This document shows positions 53,523-61,199 of a DNA stretch of 64,000 nt, in pieces. The notes under the pieces are model-generated. The model ran no database searches and was not told the origin of the DNA. It saw nothing but the letters and a program-made list of their open reading frames with translations. The number at the start of each line of letters is the position of its first letter. Position 1 is the stretch's first letter. The DNA comes from Flavobacterium zhairuonense (GTDB lineage Bacteria > Bacteroidota > Bacteroidia > Flavobacteriales > Flavobacteriaceae). The translations under genes were made by a program, and so were the position numbers. Location of the stretch: assembly GCF_004352915.1 (NCBI RefSeq), contig NZ_SJSY01000070.1, forward strand, positions 1 through 64,000, in the 5' to 3' direction.

Positions 53523-53625
53523 TTAACCGCAAAGCACGCTAAGATTTTTATCCCTTCGCTGAGAAATCGCAAAGTTCGCAAAGCTTAGCGTGCCTTGCGT
53601 AAACCTTTGCGAACTTTGCGGTTAA
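53523..53625. repeat. CGCAAAG-type nested palindrome
   Basis: Outer arms TTAACCGCAAAG (53523-53534) and CTTTGCGGTTAA (53614-53625) enclose inner arms GCACGCTAAG (53534-53543) and CTTAGCGTGC (53584-53593). It is of the same class as 12214-12308 and lies between two codirectional genes. Confidence 0.85.
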
Positions 53626-53654
53626 ATAAACACACACTATTCACAATTCAAAAT

Positions 53655-55166
53655 ATGAAAACATTTAAAATATTTTCTGCTCTAATTTTAGCAGCACTAT
53701 TTTTCAATTTTACAACCACCAAAAACAATAAACCAACCGTTTACATGGTCGGTGATTCAACCGTAAAAAATGGTAAAGGTGACGGTGCAGGCGGACTTTG
53801 GGGCTGGGGAGATTATATTGGTCAGTTTTTAGATACTACAAAAGTCAATATCGAAAATCATGCTTTGGGCGGAACCAGCAGTCGTACTTTTCAGGATAAA
53901 GGTTTATGGATTGAAGTTTTGAACAAACTAAAAAAAGGCGATTATGTGTTGATTCAGTTTGGACACAATGACGACGGACCAATAAATGACACTATTCGTG
54001 CTCGCGGTACTTTTAAAGGAATTGGAAATGAATCACAGGAAATCGATAATTTGATTACCAAAAAGCATGAAACCGTTCACAGTTACGGCTGGTACATTCA
54101 GAAAGTAGTTCGCGAGGCTAAATCAAAAGGCGCGATTCCGATTATTTGTTCGCCAATTCCGAGAAACGACTGGAAAGAAGGAAAAGTGCCAAGAAACAAC
54201 AAATCTTACGGATTATGGGCAAAACAAATTGCTGAAAAAGAAAAAGTCACTTTCATCAATTTGAATGAAAAAATGGCTGTAGAAATGGAGAAATTCGGAG
54301 AAGCAAAAGTAACTGGAACTTATTTCTACAAAAAAGATCATACACATACTTCTGCAAAAGGTGCAGTGCTTTCGGCTTCAGTGATTATCAATGAATTGAA
54401 AACAAGCAAAAATTCTTTAAAAAATTACATTTTGCCAAATCCAAAAATTGTGCTTCCGCCAAAGAAAAAATTGTTTTTAATAGGCGATTCGACAATGGCT
54501 AATAATAACAATAATCCTGACGCTGTTGGCTGGGGAGTTCCTTTTCCACAATATTGCGACACAACACGAATTGAAGTAATCAATAAAGCCAGAGGTGGCA
54601 GAAGCACCAGAACTTTTGTTTATGAAGGTCTTTGGGATGAAGTAAAAAACCAATTACAACCAGGAAATTTTGTGATTATTCAATTCGGACATAATGATGC
54701 GGGAGATATTGACAAAGAAAAATTCAGAGGTTCGTTAAAAGGAAATGGAGATGAAACGCAAGAAGTAACGCGTCCAGACGGCTCAAAAGAGATTGTACAT
54801 ACTTTTGGGTGGTATATGGTAAAATTCATCAAAGAAGCCAAAGAAAAAGGCGCTATTCCGATTGTAATTAGCTTGACGCCAAGAAACGAATGGCCAAATG
54901 ACAAAGCAGAACGCAGAACGGATACGTACGTAGAATGGTCTAAAATCGCTGCTGCTCACGAAAAAATTCCATTTATAGATTTAAATGATATTGTAGCAAC
55001 AAAATATGAAGCTTTAGGAAAAGAAAAAGTAAAAGCCTTTTTCCCAAAAGATCATACGCATACGGGAGCTGAAGGTGCAACTTTCAACGCGTTAACAGTC
55101 GCAGAAAGCCTAAAAAAATTAAAAGACTGCAATCTGAAAGATTATATTGAAATAACGAAGTTATAA
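53655..55166 (+). CDS. Double-domain CE12 rhamnogalacturonan acetylesterase
   Basis: The start chosen is the ATG at 53655 (MKTFKIFSALILAAL), giving 503 residues. An in-frame ATG at 53595 lies in the palindromic spacer. Two complete SGNH/CE12 domains follow one another. The first has S35 in MVGDSTVK, LIQFGHNDDG and D228-H-T-H231. The second has S279 in LIGDSTMA, IIQFGHNDAG and D466-H-T-H469. Both carry intact catalytic residues. It is exported by a signal peptide and probably deacetylates RG-I together with the single-domain CE12 upstream. A strong terminator follows. Confidence 0.9.
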   Translation: MKTFKIFSALILAALFFNFTTTKNNKPTVYMVGDSTVKNGKGDGAGGLWGWGDYIGQFLDTTKVNIENHALGGTSSRTFQDKGLWIEVLNKLKKGDYVLIQFGHNDDGPINDTIRARGTFKGIGNESQEIDNLITKKHETVHSYGWYIQKVVREAKSKGAIPIICSPIPRNDWKEGKVPRNNKSYGLWAKQIAEKEKVTFINLNEKMAVEMEKFGEAKVTGTYFYKKDHTHTSAKGAVLSASVIINELKTSKNSLKNYILPNPKIVLPPKKKLFLIGDSTMANNNNNPDAVGWGVPFPQYCDTTRIEVINKARGGRSTRTFVYEGLWDEVKNQLQPGNFVIIQFGHNDAGDIDKEKFRGSLKGNGDETQEVTRPDGSKEIVHTFGWYMVKFIKEAKEKGAIPIVISLTPRNEWPNDKAERRTDTYVEWSKIAAAHEKIPFIDLNDIVATKYEALGKEKVKAFFPKDHTHTGAEGATFNALTVAESLKKLKDCNLKDYIEITKL

Positions 55167-55232
55167 GTTAAAAGTTAGAAGTTAAGTAAGTACGTTTAAC
55201 TTCTAACTCTTAACTCTTAACCCCTAACATAA

Positions 55233-55260
55233 AAAAACCTCGTCGACTGACGAGGTTTTT
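55233..55260 (+). terminator. Bidirectional terminator
   Basis: AAAAACCTCGTC and GACGAGGTTTTT pair around a GACT loop. It lies between two converging genes and serves both strands. It ends the CE12-GH2-CE12 transcript and the histone H1-like gene. Confidence 0.93.
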
Positions 55261-55278
55261 GTTTTGAATACCTAAGTA

Positions 55279-55455
55279 TTATTTTTTTGATTCTTCGATA
55301 GAAACTTTTCTGAATTCTTTCAAAAGTTTTTCAATTTCTAAAGTAGCTTTTCTAGCTCTTGGTCCAGCAGCTTTGATACCTTTTTCAGTTAAAGATTCAG
55401 CTTCTGCTTTGAATGTGTCAATTTCGGCGTTGATTTTTACTAATAGATCTTTCAT
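55279..55455 (-). CDS. Histone H1-like small basic protein
   Basis: I start it at the ATG at 55455 (MKDLLVKINAEIDTF), giving 58 residues. An upstream in-frame ATG at 55512 would add 19 residues and overlap the promoter box. The sequence is helical and Lys-rich (GIKAAGPRARKATLEIEK, LLKEFRKVS). It matches the short histone H1/Hc1-like proteins conserved in Flavobacteriia. A DNA-associated housekeeping role is presumed. It is a single gene, unrelated to the carbohydrate clusters around it. Confidence 0.85.
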   Translation of the reverse strand: MKDLLVKINAEIDTFKAEAESLTEKGIKAAGPRARKATLEIEKLLKEFRKVSIEESKK

Positions 55456-55479
55456 GCTTATACTTGTTAAATTAAGGCG

Positions 55480-55487
55480 CAAAAATA
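55480..55487 (-). promoter_or_regulatory. -7-type promoter box before histone H1-like gene
   Basis: The minus strand reads TATTTTTG, fitting TAnnTTTG, 25 bp before the chosen ATG. A -33 TTG is not clear. Confidence 0.4.
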
Positions 55488-55678
55488 GAAGTTTGCTGGA
55501 ACTATAACGCACGTTTAGTGTTAAAATTATAACGGTTTAGGCTATTTCAGTTAATAATAATTTAACCTCATTTCTTTAATTCTCTATATCAATGGATTAC
55601 AAAAATTTAAAGTTTTATTTTTTTTAAACTTTTTTTACTTTTTGAAGATCTTATTGCTTCATACTCATCAATTAATAC

Positions 55679-58120
55679 TTATTTTAAAGGTATTTCGTAA
55701 GAACTTCCTTCGCTTGACGGATAAATTGCCAGCTGATCCAGTACAATGCCTGTCTGGTTCACCTCAACTTTTATTGTGTGTTTTCCCTTCTCCAAATTCA
55801 ATGCAGAAAGTTTTACAATGGCGCTATTTCTAAGCACATTCTCTTTCCAGGTTTTATCTCGGTCTTTTGTGTTTGTTTTAAAATTTTGTAAGGCATTTTT
55901 ATCCAATTGTACACCAATTTCGTGATCAAAATTATTCGCATGTGTTGGAAGCAAACGAACTTCTACTACATATTCGCCAGAAGTTTTAATTTCAAACTCA
56001 TATGTTACAAAAGGCTTTTCTGTTTTGAAATAGTGCTGTTTCAATGGAAACAAGGTAATTGCATTATTGCTGTAACCCAAATCGTTGATTGTTTTCCATT
56101 GATAATTTTTAAAACCTTTTTGAGAGACAAATTCTTTCGCTTGGATTGCAATTCGGTTTTCGATGCTTTTTTGTTCCTTTTTAATGAATTCGGGCTTTTT
56201 AACCGAATCAAAAACAGGCAGATTTCTTGGATGCATTGACATCATTTTATTCCATTTTCCGTTGCTTAATTTGGTATTGTAAAAATCTGTAAGTGCTTCA
56301 ATTTTATGGAAAGCTTCTGAAGCTAAAAGTTCGTATTTTACCTTTTCTTTTTCATCAGAAGTAATCGTTGCCAAATTCCAATATAAGAACTTATGATTCA
56401 TATAAGCGGCTCCTTTTACTGGATAAACCGCCAATTGAAACCAAGCATCTTTTCGCTCTTGCGGAATAAATGCTGAAAGGCTGTCAATTTTTTCAATAAG
56501 TTTATCGTAAGCCTTTATTCTGTTCCAAATTTCCTTTTCTGAAAAATCGGAGAGTTTAACTGGAGTTGTCGGTTCAGTTTGGCTCCAGCCCATATATTCT
56601 GGTTTTCTCAGAAAAGCCAAACGATAATATTCTTCAAAAACAGTACTTACTTCGACACTTATTTTAGGCGAAAACTCTCTTGCTGACCAATCTTCCAAAT
56701 ATTGATTAAGTCCGTCAGATTTAATGCTATTGATATTCCAAGCCATGTCAAGAAACAACTCTGTATCATATTCAGCAGGTTTTATATCGCCAACATTTAC
56801 AATCCACATTTTGTTGGCTCCGTTTTGGTACGCTTTGTTCATTTCGTACCAAATCAAACCTGGTTGCATCGTACTCAGCCAAAGATAATCGTGCGGTCTT
56901 CCCCAATAACTGATATGATAATAAACACCGCTTCCTCCTGCTCTTTTTTGCTCTTCTTCATTGCTCAAACGGCGAATATAACCGTAATTATCATCTGGCC
57001 AAACTAAAGTTATATCACTCGGAACTTTAAGTCCGTTATCGTATAATTCCAATACTTCTTTGTACGGAACAAAAGCTTGCGGAATGTCTTTTAAAGGCTT
57101 TTTGAAAGTGTTTGCAAGCATTTCTCGCTGGTTGACAATAATCTTTTCCACCATCGAAATCGATTCGTTTAAATCTTTTGCGCCTTCCATTTTACTGTCA
57201 TGAACGCCACGCATTCCAAGTGTCATTATCGTTTCATTTTGCGCCGATTTTAATTCATCTAATCGATCCTGCCAATATTTATCAACTTGAGTTTTATTCG
57301 TGAAATAATTGTAGTCTCCGTAGATTTTTGGCTTCCATTCATCAACATTATTTCGAAGCATTGGTTCAGCATGCGAAGAACCAATTACGATATGATATTT
57401 TTGCGCCATTTCTTTATTTCCGGCAATCGTAAAAAATCCTTTAGTTGACGGATGCATCGCCGGCCAAATAGTATTGGCTTTTAAACGCAGTAATAACTGA
57501 AAGATTTTTTCATAAGTCTTTGGACCGATATCGCCCGTTTCTGGCTCAAATGTTTTGGCCGCCCAAGGTTGTAATGCCCAATCTTCATCATTCAAAAAAA
57601 TGCCGCGATATTGAACCGAAGGCGAAGAAATAATTGCATTTTTTGAAAGCTGTAAAGAAAGTTTCTCTCGTTTGATCGGATGCACATCTGCCCACCACTT
57701 CCAAGGCGAAATTCCGAGGCGATCTGATATTTCAAAAATGGCATAAACGGTTCCGCGAACATCAGAGCCAGAAATTATTAGATTATCTTTTTCTTTTTGA
57801 ATCGAAAATTTTTCCCATTGATTCGAAAGTTCTTTTTGATCTTTTCTTGTTTTAAACAAATCATCTGAGATTTCTCCAATATAAATTCCGTTTTTAGAAA
57901 ATGAATTTGTTGGAACTATTTCTGGGCGTTTTCCGGTTAATTCCTGAACGTCATCTGCCAATTCATTTACCGCCCAGACAATTAATGGATCTGTATTTTT
58001 ATCTATGAAAATAGTTACTGCATTGTTTGAATCTGCAATTAAGAATTCGGTTGTGTTTTTCTTTTGGCAGAAAACATTTATGGATAAAATCGAGAAAATT
58101 AATAGCAGTATTTTTTTCAT
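55679..58120 (-). CDS. GH115 alpha-glucuronidase, exported
   Basis: The 813-residue protein has a signal peptide (FSILSINVFCQ) and the GH115 layout. An N-terminal domain ends with SPWKWWADVHP. The barrel has YRGIFLNDEDW, NTIWPAMHPSTKGFF, LVWPDDNYGYIRRL, YYHISYWGRPHDYLWL and VNVGDIKPAE. A C-terminal helical and beta part follows. Family members remove (4-O-methyl)glucuronic acid from xylan or arabinogalactan protein. Here the latter, or glucuronate on RG-I side chains, fits better because no xylanase is nearby. A cysteine in the signal region might allow lipidation, but the motif is poor. Confidence 0.9.
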   Translation of the reverse strand: MKKILLLIFSILSINVFCQKKNTTEFLIADSNNAVTIFIDKNTDPLIVWAVNELADDVQELTGKRPEIVPTNSFSKNGIYIGEISDDLFKTRKDQKELSNQWEKFSIQKEKDNLIISGSDVRGTVYAIFEISDRLGISPWKWWADVHPIKREKLSLQLSKNAIISSPSVQYRGIFLNDEDWALQPWAAKTFEPETGDIGPKTYEKIFQLLLRLKANTIWPAMHPSTKGFFTIAGNKEMAQKYHIVIGSSHAEPMLRNNVDEWKPKIYGDYNYFTNKTQVDKYWQDRLDELKSAQNETIMTLGMRGVHDSKMEGAKDLNESISMVEKIIVNQREMLANTFKKPLKDIPQAFVPYKEVLELYDNGLKVPSDITLVWPDDNYGYIRRLSNEEEQKRAGGSGVYYHISYWGRPHDYLWLSTMQPGLIWYEMNKAYQNGANKMWIVNVGDIKPAEYDTELFLDMAWNINSIKSDGLNQYLEDWSAREFSPKISVEVSTVFEEYYRLAFLRKPEYMGWSQTEPTTPVKLSDFSEKEIWNRIKAYDKLIEKIDSLSAFIPQERKDAWFQLAVYPVKGAAYMNHKFLYWNLATITSDEKEKVKYELLASEAFHKIEALTDFYNTKLSNGKWNKMMSMHPRNLPVFDSVKKPEFIKKEQKSIENRIAIQAKEFVSQKGFKNYQWKTINDLGYSNNAITLFPLKQHYFKTEKPFVTYEFEIKTSGEYVVEVRLLPTHANNFDHEIGVQLDKNALQNFKTNTKDRDKTWKENVLRNSAIVKLSALNLEKGKHTIKVEVNQTGIVLDQLAIYPSSEGSSYEIPLK

Positions 58121-58178
58121 TTTCGGATTATATTATTGGTATTTTGTTGGGCCACGGATTTTACTGATTTGCACCGGT

Positions 58179-58282
58179 TTTGTCATTCCGAGGAACGAGG
58201 AATCACACTCGGGAATCGACAAAGATTGGCGATATTCTTTGCGGAGTTACTAGTGTGATTCCTCGTTCCTCGGAATGACAAA
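58179..58282. repeat. Perfect 31-bp inverted repeat
   Basis: Arms 58179-58209 and 58252-58282 are exact reverse complements, built around GTCATTCCGAGGAACGAGG, with 42 nt between. It lies in the 266-bp spacer between GH28 and GH115. A related TTTGTCATTTC hairpin occurs inside the 41-kb element. Confidence 0.95.
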
Positions 58283-58302
58283 CTTTATGGTTACTTTGTG
58301 TT

Positions 58303-58378
58303 AGACGCACTGCTGTGCGCCTCTACAGAAAATCTTTGAACCTTTGCTACTTTTAACCTTAGTATCTTAGAATCTTAG
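58303..58378. repeat. Modules shared with the 41-kb palindromic element
   Basis: Positions 58303-58326 are identical to 41238-41261, and 58361-58378 to 41295-41312. They occur in the same order and orientation, which indicates one composite element family. Confidence 0.9.
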
Positions 58379-58386
58379 AACCTTTT

Positions 58387-59715
58387 TCACTCAACAACCT
58401 TATTATTCACATAAACATTTTTAAAAGTCACATTTTTAATCAAACTTTTATCAATGTCCGCTTTCGCAGATTCAATATTTAAATTTTCGAAAGTGAAATT
58501 TGACAAGCGTACATTTGGATCGTTTTCTACTTTATAAAACATTTCGCATTTAAGATCAATATTTTTTAACGTAACATTATCTCCATACGACAACGGAATA
58601 TCAGGACGACCTTTCAAATCAAAAAACTGTTTCCATGCCAAAATTGCAAGACCGTTTTTAGTCTGTCCTTTAATGTCTTCCAATCTGATATATTCGTAAA
58701 GTTGTGGCGTATCAGGTCTCATTTTAAGATGCAACAATATTGACGGTCCATCCACTTCGCAATTGCGCATAATGATGTTTCTGTTATGAATTGCTTCACT
58801 TCCATTCGTTAAAGCCGAATGACAATATCCGAATTTACAGTTTTCGATAATAATATTGGTATTTGCTCCATTGTTTTTATCCTGATCTGCATACGGTCCT
58901 TTACCGCCTTTTAATGCAATAGCATCATCATTTACAGACATGTTAGATCCTTTTATAAGCACATTGTTGCAAATATCAAGATCAATTGCATCTGTACTTG
59001 GCGCATCGCCTTTTTTGTGAGGAGAATAGATATAAGCGTCTAGTATTTTTATGTTATTGCATTTATAAAAATGATTCGTCCAAAAACCTGAATTAATGAA
59101 TTTTACATCTTGAAATTGCACGTTATTCGAATTCCAAACAAAAACCAATCGCGGTCTTGAAACTTCAAGATTGGTACATTTCGGATTCTCTTTTCGGCGT
59201 GCCCAAAAAGCATCCCAATATTTTCTTCCGTTTCCGTTGATTGTTCCTTTTCCTGAAATCGAAAAATTATCAACTCCATAAGCATTTACCAAAGCCGGAA
59301 AATAATCCAAATTCTGGCCTTCCATTCTTGAAGGCATAATTGGATAATTGGTAATATCATCGGAACCTTTTAAAACACCACCTTCAGTTATGTACAAAAC
59401 TGTTTTTGGTTTAAAGAATAAAGCACCGCTCAAATAAACGCCTTTCGGAATTATGATTACACCTCCACCATTCGCCGCCGCTTTATCAATTACTTTTTGA
59501 ATAGCAACTGTCTGTAATTTTGTACTGTCTTTGCTTACGCCAAAATCTGTAATGGTATATTTTTTACCTAAATCTTTTAACTGAAGTTTTTTGTAATCTT
59601 TAAACCAAGATCTAATTTCAGTTCCATCAGGAAATTTGTCGTTGCTGTATTTTTGTGAAAATGTGCTTTGCGATATTCCCAAAACACATACAATCAAAGT
59701 GAAAAACTTTTTCAT
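58387..59715 (-). CDS. GH28 polygalacturonase-family enzyme
   Basis: The 442-residue exported protein (signal VLGISQSTFSQ) is a beta-helix of GH28. It shows D242-A-I-D245 in STDAIDLD, the pair D263-D264 in NDDAIALKGG, H299 in CHSALTNGSE, and LHLKMRPDTPQ. The usual NTDG is changed to STDA, as in several RG-I or exo-acting members, so it may act on rhamnogalacturonan or oligogalacturonides rather than plain homogalacturonan. It starts 12 bp after the GH43-like gene, in one operon. A dyad like the rhaT operator overlaps the end of that gene, 44 bp before this start. Confidence 0.87.
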   Translation of the reverse strand: MKKFFTLIVCVLGISQSTFSQKYSNDKFPDGTEIRSWFKDYKKLQLKDLGKKYTITDFGVSKDSTKLQTVAIQKVIDKAAANGGGVIIIPKGVYLSGALFFKPKTVLYITEGGVLKGSDDITNYPIMPSRMEGQNLDYFPALVNAYGVDNFSISGKGTINGNGRKYWDAFWARRKENPKCTNLEVSRPRLVFVWNSNNVQFQDVKFINSGFWTNHFYKCNNIKILDAYIYSPHKKGDAPSTDAIDLDICNNVLIKGSNMSVNDDAIALKGGKGPYADQDKNNGANTNIIIENCKFGYCHSALTNGSEAIHNRNIIMRNCEVDGPSILLHLKMRPDTPQLYEYIRLEDIKGQTKNGLAILAWKQFFDLKGRPDIPLSYGDNVTLKNIDLKCEMFYKVENDPNVRLSNFTFENLNIESAKADIDKSLIKNVTFKNVYVNNKVVE

Positions 59716-59726
59716 TATGTCTGTTT

Positions 59727-61151
59727 TTATTTTTTAATTTCAATCTGAGTGACAGAAATATAATATCCTGTACTTCCGTAATTTGATTTTCTTTTATCGG
59801 ACCAATTTGGTCTTTCTCCTGTTCCTGAAACCGTTAAAATGTAATTTCCACTTTTCAAAATTGCAGATTTGTAAACGGCTGTTTCTGTCGCATTTTTACT
59901 GTACAAATCAACAATCGCTGAAGTTATGATTTTTCCTTTTTCATCGGTCAAAATAACTTTCGCATAACCATTTTCCGTTCCGACAAAACTTGAAAGACCA
60001 ATTTGCTGTCCTTTGAATTTTATTGAAAAAGAGCCGTTTTTGTCATCCGATTTGCTTTCTTTATCTGTATGACTCCAATTTCCAGAATATTTAATTTCTT
60101 TATTATTACTTTTCAGATTTTTATTCTTGTTTTTTGGTACCGATGCAATTCCGGTTTCCAAATCAATTTTCCATGTTTCCTGATAAACCGGAATTGAAAG
60201 CGATTTCCCTGAAATTGTCAACGGTTGCCAAACATAAGTTGCCGATGAAGCTTGTTTTGGAAACGACCAACGATCGCCCATAAACATATAAGTGGTTTCT
60301 TTTGAACCTTGAATTGGCAAAACAAAAGTCGATTGTGAATTCCATGTTAAGGTTTCTTTTGGCGCAATTAAACCTTGAAATTCCCAAGGCCCTTTTATTG
60401 AATTTGATGTATAATAATAATTGTCATTTTTCTCCCAACTCGTTAAATGCGAACCAATAAAATAATACAGATTCTCTTTTTTCAACATCGTTGGAGATTC
60501 AAATCCGGTTGTAATATTCTCGTTTACTTTTTCGGTAACCGATTTATAATCATCACTCAATTTGTAAATTTCACCTCCGTGAACCAAAATATATCCTGAA
60601 CCATCATTATCTTGAAAAGTTCCCATATCCCATTTTTTTATAGGTTTTCCGTCAAATAAAACCGGACCTTTGAATGTGTATGGGCCTTCAATATTTTTTG
60701 AAACCGCATAACCCACAAACTGATCTTTATAAGTCAAAGTATCAGCATGCATATACATTACAAACTCATTTGTTTTTGGGCATTTCATGACTTTTACGCG
60801 TTCGCCAACACGATTTGGTCCCAGTTTTCCAGATTCCTGCAGAGGAAGCGCCTGACGTTCAAATTTCCAATTATAAAGATCTTTTGAAGAATAACAATTA
60901 AATCCTGCAAAAGCGTTGCTGGTGTCACTGTGGGCTTCTCCAAACAAATAAAACGTATCTTTTTCTTTTATAATATTTGCACCGTGCGCACTTACAATAT
61001 TTCCGTTTTGGTCAAGCCAAGGAACACCAGAATAAATGGCATCTATTTTTCCTGTTTCCTGCGCAAAAGAAACCATCACATTGCACAAAAAAACAATGAA
61101 AATTAAGCGCCCCAAAACAAAATAATTTCTATTAAACATCTTACAACTCAC
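59727..61151 (-). CDS. GH43_24-like protein (exo-beta-1,3-galactanase type)
   Basis: This 474-residue exported protein has a GH43 propeller (about 30-330) with LGPNRVGERVKVMKCPKTNE, FVMYMHAD and YAVSKNIEGPYTF. That pattern is typical of the GH43_24 group, which includes exo-beta-1,3-galactanases. A C-terminal carbohydrate-binding-like domain (about 350-474; GNWSHTDKESKSDD) follows. The usual first catalytic Asp is not evident (FGEAHSD in its place), as in that group. It would trim beta-1,3-galactan of arabinogalactan. An alternative is another sugar specificity on RG-I. It sits in the operon between PL22 and GH28. Confidence 0.78.
   Translation of the reverse strand: MSCKMFNRNYFVLGRLIFIVFLCNVMVSFAQETGKIDAIYSGVPWLDQNGNIVSAHGANIIKEKDTFYLFGEAHSDTSNAFAGFNCYSSKDLYNWKFERQALPLQESGKLGPNRVGERVKVMKCPKTNEFVMYMHADTLTYKDQFVGYAVSKNIEGPYTFKGPVLFDGKPIKKWDMGTFQDNDGSGYILVHGGEIYKLSDDYKSVTEKVNENITTGFESPTMLKKENLYYFIGSHLTSWEKNDNYYYTSNSIKGPWEFQGLIAPKETLTWNSQSTFVLPIQGSKETTYMFMGDRWSFPKQASSATYVWQPLTISGKSLSIPVYQETWKIDLETGIASVPKNKNKNLKSNNKEIKYSGNWSHTDKESKSDDKNGSFSIKFKGQQIGLSSFVGTENGYAKVILTDEKGKIITSAIVDLYSKNATETAVYKSAILKSGNYILTVSGTGERPNWSDKRKSNYGSTGYYISVTQIEIKK
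59760..59776 (-). promoter_or_regulatory. Candidate operator (shared dyad), GH28 site
   Basis: The plus strand reads ATAATA-TCCTG-TACTTC, inside the last codons of the GH43_24-like gene and 44 bp before the GH28 ATG. Because it also encodes Ser-Thr-Gly-Tyr-Tyr, similarity by chance is possible. Confidence 0.35.
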
Positions 61152-61199
61152 TTTTCACAATTCACAACTCACCATTCACAATTAACAATTCACAATTAA
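61152..61199. repeat. TTCACAA-type short tandem spacer
   Basis: Degenerate repeats of CACAATTCACAACTCACC type fill the gap between PL22 and the GH43_24-like gene. Similar wording (CACAATTCAAAAT) precedes the double CE12 gene. It is non-coding. Confidence 0.5.
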
